The notes beneath the pieces were generated by a model. That model made no database searches, was not told the DNA's origin, and worked only from the letters and a program-made list of their open reading frames with translations. The position numbers were made by a program, and so were the translations under genes. From the NCBI RefSeq assembly GCF_003855495.1, contig NZ_CP034086.1, positions 1,240,001 to 1,304,000 on the forward strand: a DNA stretch of 64,000 bases, in the 5' to 3' direction. Source of the stretch: Methylocystis rosea (GTDB lineage: Bacteria; Pseudomonadota; Alphaproteobacteria; Rhizobiales; Beijerinckiaceae). This document shows positions 17,385 to 25,243 of the stretch, piece by piece (the stretch's first letter is position 1; each line of letters starts with the position of its first letter).

Positions 17385-18157
17385 TGTCGGTTCTGAGCTA
17401 TCTGGAGAAACGGGCGAGTGATGCAGTACTTTCATCCGATGAGAAATCATCCATCTCTACATCCATAACGACCCTAAAAACCCGCCTGAACGTCCACTTC
17501 AGCTCGAAAGTGTCCGAGCACTTCCAGTTCGGCTCTTCTACGCGTGGCACGATCTTACCGCGTGCGATGGACGCGCATTCAGACATCGACTATATGATTG
17601 TTTTTTCCGAAAGGGGCTATGCGCCGCAGACCTACCTTGATCGTCTCAAGCGATTTGTAGAGACCTATTACAGCCGGTCAGAAATTTATCAATCGAGCCC
17701 GACGGTTGTTTTGGAGCTCAACCATATAAGGTTCGATCTTGTCCCTGCTCTTTCCACGGGGTGGGGCAGCTATGACATTCCCAGCGGCCTAAATAACTGG
17801 CAGTCGACAAACCCCAACGACTTCAATTCAACATTAGAAAATTCTAATAAAAACAATAGCTATCTCATTAAGCCGACGATCCGTCTGGCTAAATTCTGGA
17901 ATGCAAAAAACGATTATGTGTTTGAGTCGTTCTCATTCGAGAAATGGATCTTGAATCAATATTTTTACGGCTGCGCAAACCAGCGCGACTACCTATTTTC
18001 CGCATTTGACGCGCTATCCGCCACGTCTCCTTCTGAGCAATGGCGGCGGGACAAGATCGAGAGAGCGAAGAAGATTGTAGCCGAGGTTCGACAGCTCGAG
18101 CGGGATAACAAACCCTATTCGGCAGAATCTGAAGTGAAAAGGCTTATTCCAGAGTAA
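17384..18157 (+). CDS. CD-NTase (SMODS-type nucleotidyltransferase), CBASS sensor
   Basis: 257 residues. The nucleotidyltransferase core is visible: FGSSTRGTILPRAM (GS motif, ~residue 48), then HSDIDYMIVF with the D-x-D metal pair, and the third acidic residue in HIRFDLVPAL (~residue 119). The C-terminal part NSYLIKPTIRLAKFWN is helical as in OAS/cGAS-like enzymes. Such enzymes make cyclic oligonucleotides on phage infection, which activate the linked effector. Only the SLATT gene is paired with it; no Cap2/Cap3 ubiquitin-like accessory genes are present, so it would be a type I CBASS. The protein is shorter than many CD-NTases (300-400). Codon use and base composition are less GC-rich than the neighbours, consistent with transfer. 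Confidence 0.82.
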   Translation: MSVLSYLEKRASDAVLSSDEKSSISTSITTLKTRLNVHFSSKVSEHFQFGSSTRGTILPRAMDAHSDIDYMIVFSERGYAPQTYLDRLKRFVETYYSRSEIYQSSPTVVLELNHIRFDLVPALSTGWGSYDIPSGLNNWQSTNPNDFNSTLENSNKNNSYLIKPTIRLAKFWNAKNDYVFESFSFEKWILNQYFYGCANQRDYLFSAFDALSATSPSEQWRRDKIERAKKIVAEVRQLERDNKPYSAESEVKRLIPE

Positions 18158-18200
18158 TGTGGCGGTTCAAGCTTTCCAGCCAGAAGGACAAAACGGAACC

Positions 18201-18407
18201 ATGACAAATCCAAAATCTAACGGACCGCACATTGAAAACGGCAGTCTGAGCTCTGCCATGCTGCAAAAGGGCCTAAGTTCCGGCAATCTCCAAACAGCTT
18301 TGAGCAAACCGGCACAACCTCCCGCCTCGCCCACCAACACGGGCACATCGCAGGGGAATAGCTCACAAGGTTCGAGTTCGAGCCCGCAGGATGCGTCGAA
18401 GAAGTGA
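18201..18407 (+). CDS. Small disordered protein coupled to the CBASS cassette
   Basis: 68 residues from ATG 18201 (GTG 18159 would give 82). The second half is Ser/Gln/Gly/Pro-rich (TSQGNSSQGSSSSPQ), so probably disordered. Between the CD-NTase stop and this start a 15-codon frame (18157-18204) begins by overlapping the CD-NTase stop and ends by overlapping ATG 18201 (ATGA), a possible leader that couples translation. Its own stop overlaps the start of the next gene. Tight coupling suggests it belongs to the defence unit. No known CBASS component matches. Confidence 0.45.
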   Translation: MTNPKSNGPHIENGSLSSAMLQKGLSSGNLQTALSKPAQPPASPTNTGTSQGNSSQGSSSSPQDASKK

Positions 18408-18868
18408 GCGTCGCAACAGATTTGGCGTCGGCGACCGGACAATGCATCCAGGCCGCCGCCGCGGTCATTGGCCTTGGCGCGATCTGGTGGCAAATCCGGG
18501 AATCGCGGAAAACATCTGACGTTCAGTCGCTTCAGGCGTTCCTGCGCGACGCAAAGGAACACGAGAACGCCCTTTTGCGAGCGACAACGGAAGACGAGCA
18601 ACACCAGGCCTTCATTGAATTTTTGAATTTTTTGGAGGCTTATTCCGCCGCGATCAACGGCGGGCTTTTCCCTAGGGTCACATCGGACATCGTCCGAGAA
18701 AAAATCGTTGAGGCTGTTGCCATGATTACGGAGGCAGAAGCCTGGCACGGGAAGCTTGCCGCGGCGATCACGAGCAAGACGACCTTTAAGTGCCTGAAGA
18801 TTTTTATGCGGCGAGAAAAACCCGCAATCTCGGCCGCTATCCGCGCCCGCGCCGCCTTATCCAAGTAA
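18404..18868 (+). CDS. Hypothetical single-pass membrane protein, fourth gene of CBASS cassette
   Basis: 154 residues from GTG 18404, overlapping the previous stop (GTGA). One N-terminal hydrophobic segment (residues ~13-29, IQAAAAVIGLGAIWW) is followed by a cytoplasmic helical domain (QSLQAFLRDAKEHENALLRA ... FIEFLNFLEAYSAAINGG). The pattern is like small N-terminally anchored proteins often seen as uncharacterised defence partners. It could regulate or assist the SLATT effector, or be an unrelated passenger. Confidence 0.5.
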   Translation: MSVATDLASATGQCIQAAAAVIGLGAIWWQIRESRKTSDVQSLQAFLRDAKEHENALLRATTEDEQHQAFIEFLNFLEAYSAAINGGLFPRVTSDIVREKIVEAVAMITEAEAWHGKLAAAITSKTTFKCLKIFMRREKPAISAAIRARAALSK

Positions 18869-19103
18869 GTTTTGCCTCGGCGGGGCATTCAGTATGGCAT
18901 TAGATGCACGTCGCGCGACCCGCACGCTGAACGGACGAAGCGGCGGGACCGCGCCAAAAGCGGATAAGTGGAATCTCTGCGGCGTTCCGCAGCGCATCGA
19001 ACGGGACAACGCCGGGCAGGGTGTAGCCTCGCTTTGTCCCAATGTTGCACTACGCGTTCGTTCATGAAACCACGAAGCGTTTATTTGCGGCCAGGACCGC
19101 GCT

Positions 19104-19883
19104 ATGACCTCAGTTGATTATCGTTTTACGAGAGGTTCATGTCCGATAATGCCGCACGCTTTTCGCATATACAAGGTATTGAAAGGCAACGGATTTTCTG
19201 ACACCGAGTCAGATGCTATCGCGTCAATTGTTGAACAAGCTAGAACCGAAGGCGCTAGGTTCTCTCGCGAAAAGGTGGCCAATATCCTTTTTGATGGCGG
19301 ATTCGAAGAGGCTGCTTCGGAAGCAATCGCAGAAGCTCTGAGAAATTGTTATGGAACGGAAAAATTTAACATTCATTTTGATCAGGCCGATCTAAAATTT
19401 AAAATTGTCCGCGCGAAAATACATGTGGAACGCGCGCAATTCTTGTTGGATACAATCTTCCCCGCTGTAGTGACGCGTCGTGACGCGCATCCAAGAGTTA
19501 TCGTAAGATACGCCCCACGTGCGGGAAGCGTTGTGATGTGTGATTTTACTCACTTGTCACGACCAGAAATGGTCAAAGAGCGTCGTGCGATCGTGATCTC
19601 AGGCCGCTCTAGTTCATGCAAAGATAGATGCACTGTTGTTCCTGTCAGTATGAAGGAATACAACGATGGAAAATTGATGAACCATAAATTTGAGGCTGGA
19701 AAATATCCTTTTTTCAGCAAAGATAAAGATGTGTGGGCGATTTGTGATCACATATATACCGTGTCTCTTTCCAGACTTTGGCAGGTTGTGGTTTTGGGTA
19801 GGCCTTCAATCCCTGCAATTTCGGAGGGTGATTTATGTGGAGTGCGGGATATGGCCCGTGCTTTCATTGGACCCGCCCCTTGA
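19104..19883 (+). CDS. PemK/MazF-like protein with extra N-terminal domain
   Basis: 259 residues. The C-terminal ~115 residues match the PemK/MazF fold pattern: GSVVMCDFTHLSRPEMVKER, RAIVISGRSS, then CTVVPVSM. MazF/PemK proteins are mRNA endonucleases in toxin-antitoxin pairs. The N-terminal ~130 residues (FRIYKVLKGNGFSDTESDAI, then a helical region ending LDTIFPAVVTRRDAHP) are not part of the toxin fold and vaguely recall DUF1640 coiled-coil proteins. No separate antitoxin gene is adjacent, so the N-terminal part may act as a built-in control domain. ATG 19104 is used; ATG 19149 also has a ribosome-like site. Lower GC than its surroundings. Confidence 0.6.
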   Translation: MTSVDYRFTRGSCPIMPHAFRIYKVLKGNGFSDTESDAIASIVEQARTEGARFSREKVANILFDGGFEEAASEAIAEALRNCYGTEKFNIHFDQADLKFKIVRAKIHVERAQFLLDTIFPAVVTRRDAHPRVIVRYAPRAGSVVMCDFTHLSRPEMVKERRAIVISGRSSSCKDRCTVVPVSMKEYNDGKLMNHKFEAGKYPFFSKDKDVWAICDHIYTVSLSRLWQVVVLGRPSIPAISEGDLCGVRDMARAFIGPAP

Positions 19884-20004
19884 CAGGCGACACGTTCCGA
19901 CATACTTTCCCTGCCACTTGCTGACTGGAGCGATCCACGCCAGCCGGCCGCTACCTTGAAAAAGGGTGCGGTTGGGGTAATCCCGAGGGACCCCCGTTAA
20001 AAAA

Positions 20005-20035
20005 AGCGCAGGCGCCAGAGATGGGCCTGCGTTTT
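20005..20035 (+). terminator. Rho-independent terminator, possibly bidirectional
   Basis: Stem CGCAGGC / GCCTGCG with an 11-base loop, T4 on the right and A7 on the left. It lies between the PemK-like gene (plus) and the integrase remnant (minus) and could serve both strands. Confidence 0.65.
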
Positions 20036-20048
20036 GCGTTTTGGCACT

Positions 20049-20262
20049 TTATACCGCCGCGCAATACTCGCCCCAATCCGCCATCAATTCCCGCCGCTTT
20101 TGGAACAGGTCGCCGCGCCTATAAGCCGCCTCGACCGCGTTCCCGATCGAATGCGCCAAGGCCATCTCGACGACGTGATTCGGAGAGTGCGTCGTCTCCG
20201 CGGCTCAATCCCTGAAGGTTGAGCCTGCCGAAAGCCCGTAGCCGAGATCACACGCCGAGCGG
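20049..20262 (-). pseudogene. Tyrosine integrase C-terminal remnant
   Basis: Minus-strand translation gives an integrase C terminus ending LFQKRRELMADWGEYCAAV and containing ALAHSIGNAVEAAYRRGD, with the active-site H and Y. Just upstream, the family motif FRDWAAETTH appears as FRD-stop-AAETTH (TGG to TGA). Further upstream, TGFR is separated from STFRD by a 5-base insertion that shifts frame. The rest of the gene is absent; the toxin gene on the same strand ends at 20248 inside the most degraded part. This is probably the original integrase of an older element, cut off when the DNA to its right was gained. Confidence 0.75.
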
Positions 20263-21006
20263 CCCCGTGGTTCCCGTTCCCTTTCGGCGAGCTTCCGCCT
20301 CGCGTTCGGTCAGGACCGCGTGCCAGATTTCGTAAGTCTCGCGCACCATCGCGTCGACGGTGTCGAAATCGAAAAGCTTAACTCCCGTCGCTGTATGCAG
20401 GTTGGGGGTCCGCACGACGCTCTCCCCTTTCCCGTGCGTGCCAAACTGGATGATTGCCAGTTCCACCTCTGAGAAGTCGGGATCAGCAGCACGGATGCGC
20501 TCGTGCATAACTGAAAACGCGAACCGTCGCCCCTCTCTTGTGAGTTTCTTACCCCGCCGAGGGTCAATGAAAGGGATGGTAGGTCGGCCGTCCACCGAGA
20601 TAACTGCCGGAACCCAATATGACACCTTTCCAGAAAGCCCCACAGCCAGCGAGAAAAATTCGTGTCGCCGCCCGGCGATGGAATGATCGTCAGCGAAGTT
20701 ATACAGGGCGTGGGCGACAGTCAGATTGGCGATCTTTTCCGCATCAGTCCGAGCCCGCTTAGATATCTCTTCGGCGATCTGCGCCCAGGGCGCGCGCGGC
20801 ACAATACCGAGTGGCCCGGCGTCTACGTTCAGAATTTCGAGCTGTGACCGTCGCGTTGGTTGATATGAGTAGGGCGGATACCCCAGTTTCATCAGCTTGA
20901 GTTCGTGCCATTTTTGATCGGTCGGCAACGGCGCGATGCGTGCCAAGTCCAAATCAGGTAAAGGGCGTGTCTTCAACCGGCTCTCCTGCCACTGGTTCAG
21001 CGCCAA
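20248..21006 (-). CDS. Probable toxin partner of the Panacea antitoxin
   Basis: 252 residues, no family recognised. It overlaps the end of the Panacea gene upstream by 53 bases, and in such pairs the second protein is usually the toxin. The protein starts MALNQWQESRLKTRPLPDLD and has a mixed alpha/beta look, with FADDHSIAGRRHEFFSLAVG and AVISVDGRPTIPFIDPRRGK in the middle. No membrane segment or nuclease motif is obvious. Caulobacter SocB, the partner of SocA, binds the sliding clamp; no clear clamp-binding motif is visible here. Its last codons run into the integrase remnant, so the C terminus may have been shaped by the junction. Confidence 0.55.
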   Translation of the reverse strand: MALNQWQESRLKTRPLPDLDLARIAPLPTDQKWHELKLMKLGYPPYSYQPTRRSQLEILNVDAGPLGIVPRAPWAQIAEEISKRARTDAEKIANLTVAHALYNFADDHSIAGRRHEFFSLAVGLSGKVSYWVPAVISVDGRPTIPFIDPRRGKKLTREGRRFAFSVMHERIRAADPDFSEVELAIIQFGTHGKGESVVRTPNLHTATGVKLFDFDTVDAMVRETYEIWHAVLTEREAEARRKGTGTTGPLGV

Positions 21007-21508
21007 CGCTGATCTTGTGGAATTTGAAACGTTCCCTAATCACATCATCGCCGATCCTGAGCCCTAGCGCCATATGTGTTCGCGCTTGGTTCACAACAAA
21101 TTCCCATGGCGCCCCTTTGGCGTGAGATATCTCGACGAGGCGACCGGGCGTCAACCGACCGTATGAGAGCATCACGGACCGGATCAGATGCGAAACTGCG
21201 CTACTTTGAGGGGAGGGGAGCATCGATTCTTGCCCCGTAAGAGGCTCTCGGCGGGCAGCCCGAAACAAGATCGGCGCATCACCAGCCGCCTTGAACGCTT
21301 GATAAGCCGCCGGATGAACCGGCCCATATTGCCACGCCTCGAAATACCCGGTCACCAAAGGCTGTTTCGTCTCGACCAGATGACGGGCATGGGCAAAATA
21401 CAGCAATTTCTGAAGGGCGAGATTGCTCACAGCGATGCCGTCCAAGGCCGCCATGTCGAGCATGAGGTTGCAAACCGCGCGTGCGTCATAAGGCCCGTCA
21501 GAAGACAT
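20954..21508 (-). CDS. Panacea-domain (SocA/DUF4065) antitoxin
   Basis: 184 residues. The Panacea signature is present: ALQKLLYFAHARHLVETKQP, then FEAWQYGPVHPAAYQAFK, and later GRLVEISHAKGAPWEFVVNQ. Panacea domains are antitoxins that neutralise many different toxins; Caulobacter SocA is the model and also delivers the toxin to ClpXP. Gene order antitoxin-toxin with a 53-base overlap favours co-translation with the downstream gene. It sits on the minus strand with the MltR-like and integrase genes, in the part of element 1 lying between the broken and the intact integrase. Confidence 0.8.
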   Translation of the reverse strand: MSSDGPYDARAVCNLMLDMAALDGIAVSNLALQKLLYFAHARHLVETKQPLVTGYFEAWQYGPVHPAAYQAFKAAGDAPILFRAARREPLTGQESMLPSPQSSAVSHLIRSVMLSYGRLTPGRLVEISHAKGAPWEFVVNQARTHMALGLRIGDDVIRERFKFHKISVGAEPVAGEPVEDTPFT

Positions 21509-21693
21509 GGCTCGTTCTAACGCATTTACCGGAGGCCCACCATTCAGGCAAAATGCGCGGGTGCCGCGGACGCTTTGGCTTCGCAGATCGGCGATCGGGC
21601 GGAGCAGGGCGCACGTGTTTTCTTATCACCATCGTCGTCATCACGTTTCCGCGACAGACATGCTCCCAAGCTACCAATCCAATCAACGAGTCG

Positions 21694-22302
21694 CTAAGGT
21701 AAAGGTTCGTCATCAGGAAAAACAGAATCCCCCGGCCGAACACCCCTATTTGCAATTAGCATCCGGTATGCAATCGTGTGACACGTTGTTATAAATCTTG
21801 TCTTGGGGTGGTTTATATCAGAAGCTGCTGCTCGCTGACTTTCTGGAAGCTTGCTCAAGTAAGCCTGCGGAACGTAGGTCTGTGGCGTATCCGGCATTTT
21901 TAGTTGATCGCAAACCGCGGAAACTTCGGGGGTCTCGAAGGATATTGAAGTCCAAGAATGGGCGAACACATTTCTGAGAAATTTAATTTGGTCAAAATCG
22001 AACCGTGTTTGCGGGCCAATTAGCTTCAGGGCATAGGCCATGACGATCTTTGACGAAAAACTGTTTAACGCACCTCCGAATCCGAAAACATTTTTGCGAT
22101 CATCTGGACTTAAATCGTTACGCAGCATACATGCTAGTAAGCGCTCAAGTCCTACCTCCAAAAAAGAAGACCACATTATGGCTGCGGCTCGATCGCTGCT
22201 TGAAAGGTACAACTCGTTTTCAATATTTTCTATCTGTTGTGGGGTTGGCTCACTACGAATGAGCTGATGTAGTTTCTCAATATATTTTGGAGTTTTTGGC
22301 AC
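21694..22302 (-). CDS. MltR/HEPN-like protein
   Basis: 202 residues. The region SSSDRAAAIMWSSFLEVGLE, then FGGALNSFSSKIVMAYALKL, and FLRNVFAHSW resembles the mannitol repressor (MltR) family. The R-N-x3-H spacing in LRNVFAH also fits the R-x4-H motif of HEPN proteins, many of which are RNases in toxin and defence systems. There is no mannitol operon nearby, so a metabolic regulator role is unlikely; a role in element cargo is more probable. AT-richer than its neighbours. No obvious partner gene except the Panacea pair downstream. Confidence 0.6.
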   Translation of the reverse strand: MPKTPKYIEKLHQLIRSEPTPQQIENIENELYLSSSDRAAAIMWSSFLEVGLERLLACMLRNDLSPDDRKNVFGFGGALNSFSSKIVMAYALKLIGPQTRFDFDQIKFLRNVFAHSWTSISFETPEVSAVCDQLKMPDTPQTYVPQAYLSKLPESQRAAASDINHPKTRFITTCHTIAYRMLIANRGVRPGDSVFPDDEPLP

Positions 22303-22336
22303 GTATACGCTCCTCCGTTATATTGCCGGTTGGCCA

Positions 22337-23545
22337 TTAATACTCAATAGTGGATACACAAAACTCAGACCAATCATTCATGAGCGGCTTGCGCTTCGCG
22401 AAGTGATCGCTTCGCTGATAGGCCCGTTCGACTTTCGAGCCCGAATAGTGTGCGAGCGCCGCCTCTTTCACGTCGTGAGTGTAGTGCGTCGTTTCTTCGG
22501 CCCATGTCCTGAAGGATGACCTGAAGCCGTGGGCCGTGACGTTTTGCCGCCGCATGCGCCGCAAGAGTTGCAACAAGGACATGTTTGACAGCGGCGCGCC
22601 GTGTCTCGCGCCGGGGAAAACCCAATCGTCGCCTTCGCGCCGAAAGCGCGTGGCGGCTTCAAACGCCGCGATGGCGGCCGTGGAGAGGGGAACCCGATGC
22701 GCTTTGGCGGTTTTCATGCGGCGAAGGGGAATCGTCCAAACACCTTTCTCTAAATCGACCTCGTCCCATTTCGCGTTCAACACCTCGCTTGTTCGGCAAG
22801 CTGTCAAGATCAAAACGTGCAGCGCTATCGACGATAGATCGTCACGCGCAGCCAATTCCGCGACGAACGCAGGCACTTCCGCATAAGGCATTGCGGCGTG
22901 ATGTGTGACCGTCGCCGCCTCTTCGAGCTTTGGAATGAGAAAGCGCAATGGGCCGTCTAGCTTCGCGGGGTTGTCTCCCGAGCGCCACCCTTTCGCGGTC
23001 GAATAATCTAGAACCGCCTCTATGAAGCGGCGCAGCCGGCGCGCCGTCTCGGGTTTGCCGGCTTCCTCGCGCTTGGCCCATATTGGCTTTAGCGCCGCCT
23101 CGACGCGCGCCAGTGTGACGAGCGACACAGGCAAATCGCCGAAGTGGGGATAGGCGTATGTCGCTAGCGTGTATTTCCAGATCGACGGGGTTTTGGCCGA
23201 GCGCCAGCCACCCTGCATGGTTTCAATGCATGATTCGGCGGCCTCCCTGAAGGTGACGCCTTGCGCCTTTCGGGCGGCGCCGGCTGCGCGTCTTTCCTCC
23301 AATGGGTCGAGACTGTCGGCGCGCTGCTTGCGGCATTCGGCCGCCTTCTCCCGCGCCGCGGCGAGCGTCACGGCGTGGCAGGCTCCAAGCCCCATTGTGC
23401 GAACCTTGCCGGCCGTCTTGAAGCGGAAAATCCATGAACGCGAGCCCGAAGGCGTCACCTGAAGAAACAATCCGCCACCGTCGCCAAGCAGGCCAGGGCC
23501 GTGAAAGGCCTTGGCCTTGCGGTCTGTGAGCTTATTCAGCGCCAC
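22337..23545 (-). CDS. Tyrosine recombinase (integrase) of element 1
   Basis: 402 residues. N-terminal DUF4102-type arm-binding domain (LTDRKAKAFHGPGLLGDGGG), then core-binding and catalytic domains. Catalytic residues visible: R in LTACRTSEVLNAKW, K in RMKTAKAHRVPLS, H-x-x-R in TAHGFRSSFRTW, H in AALAHYSGS and the nucleophile Y in VERAYQRSD. P4-type integrases recombine attP with tRNA 3' ends. The gene starts 155 bases from the tRNA-Thr fragment at 23700 and reads away from it, the usual arrangement of an integrase beside its attachment site. Confidence 0.92.
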   Translation of the reverse strand: MALNKLTDRKAKAFHGPGLLGDGGGLFLQVTPSGSRSWIFRFKTAGKVRTMGLGACHAVTLAAAREKAAECRKQRADSLDPLEERRAAGAARKAQGVTFREAAESCIETMQGGWRSAKTPSIWKYTLATYAYPHFGDLPVSLVTLARVEAALKPIWAKREEAGKPETARRLRRFIEAVLDYSTAKGWRSGDNPAKLDGPLRFLIPKLEEAATVTHHAAMPYAEVPAFVAELAARDDLSSIALHVLILTACRTSEVLNAKWDEVDLEKGVWTIPLRRMKTAKAHRVPLSTAAIAAFEAATRFRREGDDWVFPGARHGAPLSNMSLLQLLRRMRRQNVTAHGFRSSFRTWAEETTHYTHDVKEAALAHYSGSKVERAYQRSDHFAKRKPLMNDWSEFCVSTIEY

Positions 23546-23699
23546 GGCTTAATCTCGCGAATCCAAACCTTACCGCCGATGTTACCTATGGTGTGAGATT
23601 AGGCAATATGGGGCGATAGCCCGTGAGCGCGTTTGCGCCCGCAATGCCAGAGAATTCCGATGTTTTTGATTGTTGCTGATAGGGCCTGATAGCTCTAAG

Positions 23700-23746
23700 T
23701 GGTGCCGGTTGCAGGATTCGAACCCGCGACCTACTGATTACAAATC
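23700..23746 (-). repeat. Attachment site between the two elements (tRNA-Thr 3' end copy)
   Basis: 47 bases matching 39592-39638 of the intact tRNA-Thr with four differences, all in two dinucleotides. On the minus strand it reads from the anticodon loop (TTTGTAA) through the T arm to CCA. The four differences are paired changes in the T stem, so the fragment keeps a proper stem. The 5' half of the tRNA is missing. Integrase genes start on both sides (23545 minus, 23945 plus). Confidence 0.85.
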
Positions 23747-23944
23747 GCAAAATCCGTTGTCACAGCGACTATCAAGCGCACTCGACCAATCAACAAAAAT
23801 TCCAGCAGTCCCTTGCGATACAGCCAGAAACGGCTATCGTGTGATCACCGGGCGTAACAACTACTATCGCTCAATTTTGTTGTCCGACCGTTGTCCAGCG
23901 ATCGGGGCAAACGATCAGACGACAAATCGTCAGAGGGTCGGGGG

Positions 23945-25243
23945 ATGGCCGCCAAGAAAGACTTCACGGACAGGTTTTTGCGGTCGATCAAGCCCGCCGA
24001 ACCGGGGAAGCGCGTCATTTACATGGACGCCGTCGTGCCGCAGTTCGGCCTTCGCGTCGGAGACAAATCGACGAAGGATAATATCGGCGCCTTTGTCTTG
24101 GTCGCGCGCTGGCCAGGCGGCAGCAAGAACCCAGCGCCCCGTCGTATTGGCGACTACCCCATCACGTCGCTCGCGGAGGCCAGAGAAATCGCCCGAGAAT
24201 GGCGTGAAGATATCAGGCAGGGAATCGACCCCAAGGTGAAAGAGGAGCAGCGGCGCTGCGAGGAGGAGCTTCGGCGGAAGGAAGAAGCTAACGCCCAAGC
24301 CAATACGTTCAGCGCCGTCTTCGAAGATTATCGAGCGGAGTGTCTATCCCGCATTAAGACCGGCGAGGCGGCCACGGGCGATATCAAACGGCACGTCATC
24401 CCAAAATGGGGCCCGCGGCCAATCGCTGAAATTCGGCGTGCAGACGTCAAAGCGCTGATACGGGAAATCGACAAGGTGGCCCCGAGAACGTCGAGTTTGA
24501 TTCTGTCCTATTTGAAGACATTTTTCTCTTGGGCGACAGACGAAGAGCGAATCGATGCGAACCCGGCGGCGGGCATCAAACCGCTGTCGAGCGCGGTGAA
24601 GCGCGACCGAGTATTGTCCGACGCGGAGATCAGAGCCTTCTGGATCGCCTGCGGCGACCTCGGCGCCTTCGGTCGGGCCTTCCGCTTCCTGCTGGCGACA
24701 GGTCAACGCCTGTCAGAAGTGGGCGATATGCCGTGGCGAGAGGTCGACGTCGAAGCCCGTCGCTGGACAATCCCTCGCGAACGGGCAAAGGCTGATCGCG
24801 CGCACGAAGTGCCTCTCAGCGACCTTGCGCTGGCCACTTTGGGGGAATGTCCGCGGCTCGGTCCGTTTCCGTTCACGACGCGCGGCGATATCCCCATCGC
24901 AGGCTGGAGCAAGTCGAAGGTTGCGCTCGACAGAGCGATGCTCGCGCAGTTGCAAAAGGATGCTGACGAGAAAGGCGAGACGGCACCTGTCACCTTGCCG
25001 GATTGGCGTTTGCACGATCTTCGCCGGACGTGCGCGACGAATCTTGCGCGCCTCGGCGTCGACCGCATCGTCATCAGTAAACTGCTCAATCATTCAGAAG
25101 GCGGCGTCACTCAAATTTACGACCGCCATGCACGCGACGCTGAAAAGCGCCGCGCGCTCGATATGTGGGGGCAGCGCCTACAGGCGATCGTCGATGACAT
25201 GCCCGCGAGCAACGTCATTCCTTTGTCGGCGGGGCGGCGGTGA
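23945..25243 (+). CDS. Tyrosine recombinase (integrase) of element 2
   Basis: 432 residues from ATG 23945; an ATG at 23891 would add 18 polar residues. N-terminal DUF4102-like domain (VPQFGLRVGDKSTKDNIGAF), a basic coiled stretch around residues 100-120, then the catalytic domain: R in LATGQRLSEVGDMPWREV, K in RERAKADRAHEVPLS, H-x-x-R in RLHDLRRTCATNL, H in LLNHSEGGVTQ and Y in QIYDRHARD. Related in type to the element 1 integrase but clearly different in sequence. It reads away from the central attachment site. Its stop overlaps the next start (TGATG). Confidence 0.92.
   Translation: MAAKKDFTDRFLRSIKPAEPGKRVIYMDAVVPQFGLRVGDKSTKDNIGAFVLVARWPGGSKNPAPRRIGDYPITSLAEAREIAREWREDIRQGIDPKVKEEQRRCEEELRRKEEANAQANTFSAVFEDYRAECLSRIKTGEAATGDIKRHVIPKWGPRPIAEIRRADVKALIREIDKVAPRTSSLILSYLKTFFSWATDEERIDANPAAGIKPLSSAVKRDRVLSDAEIRAFWIACGDLGAFGRAFRFLLATGQRLSEVGDMPWREVDVEARRWTIPRERAKADRAHEVPLSDLALATLGECPRLGPFPFTTRGDIPIAGWSKSKVALDRAMLAQLQKDADEKGETAPVTLPDWRLHDLRRTCATNLARLGVDRIVISKLLNHSEGGVTQIYDRHARDAEKRRALDMWGQRLQAIVDDMPASNVIPLSAGRR

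Larger units (their letters stand above)
2429..23746. mobile_element. Element 1: integrative element with packaging genes and defence cargo
   Basis: Bounded by 2429-2444 and 23700-23746, which share the 16 bases TGGTGCCGGTTGCAGG, the 3' end of a tRNA-Thr including CCA. A tyrosine recombinase (22337-23545) starts 155 bases from the right copy. Inside are AlpA-like regulators, a primase-polymerase/ATPase, an origin-like repeat region, terminase small and large subunits, portal and gpW-like genes, then CBASS-type and toxin-antitoxin cargo. No major capsid, tail or lysis genes are visible. A broken integrase at about 20.05-20.25 kb suggests that the right 3.5 kb was added later to an older element. 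Satellite or decayed prophage are both possible. The left boundary is weaker than the right because the repeat has decayed. Confidence 0.7.

Noticed and set aside
20248..21006. Sliding-clamp binding motif in the Panacea-linked toxin, as in SocB
   Set aside because: Only a loose LPDLDLA stretch without the expected Gln is present; not enough to claim.
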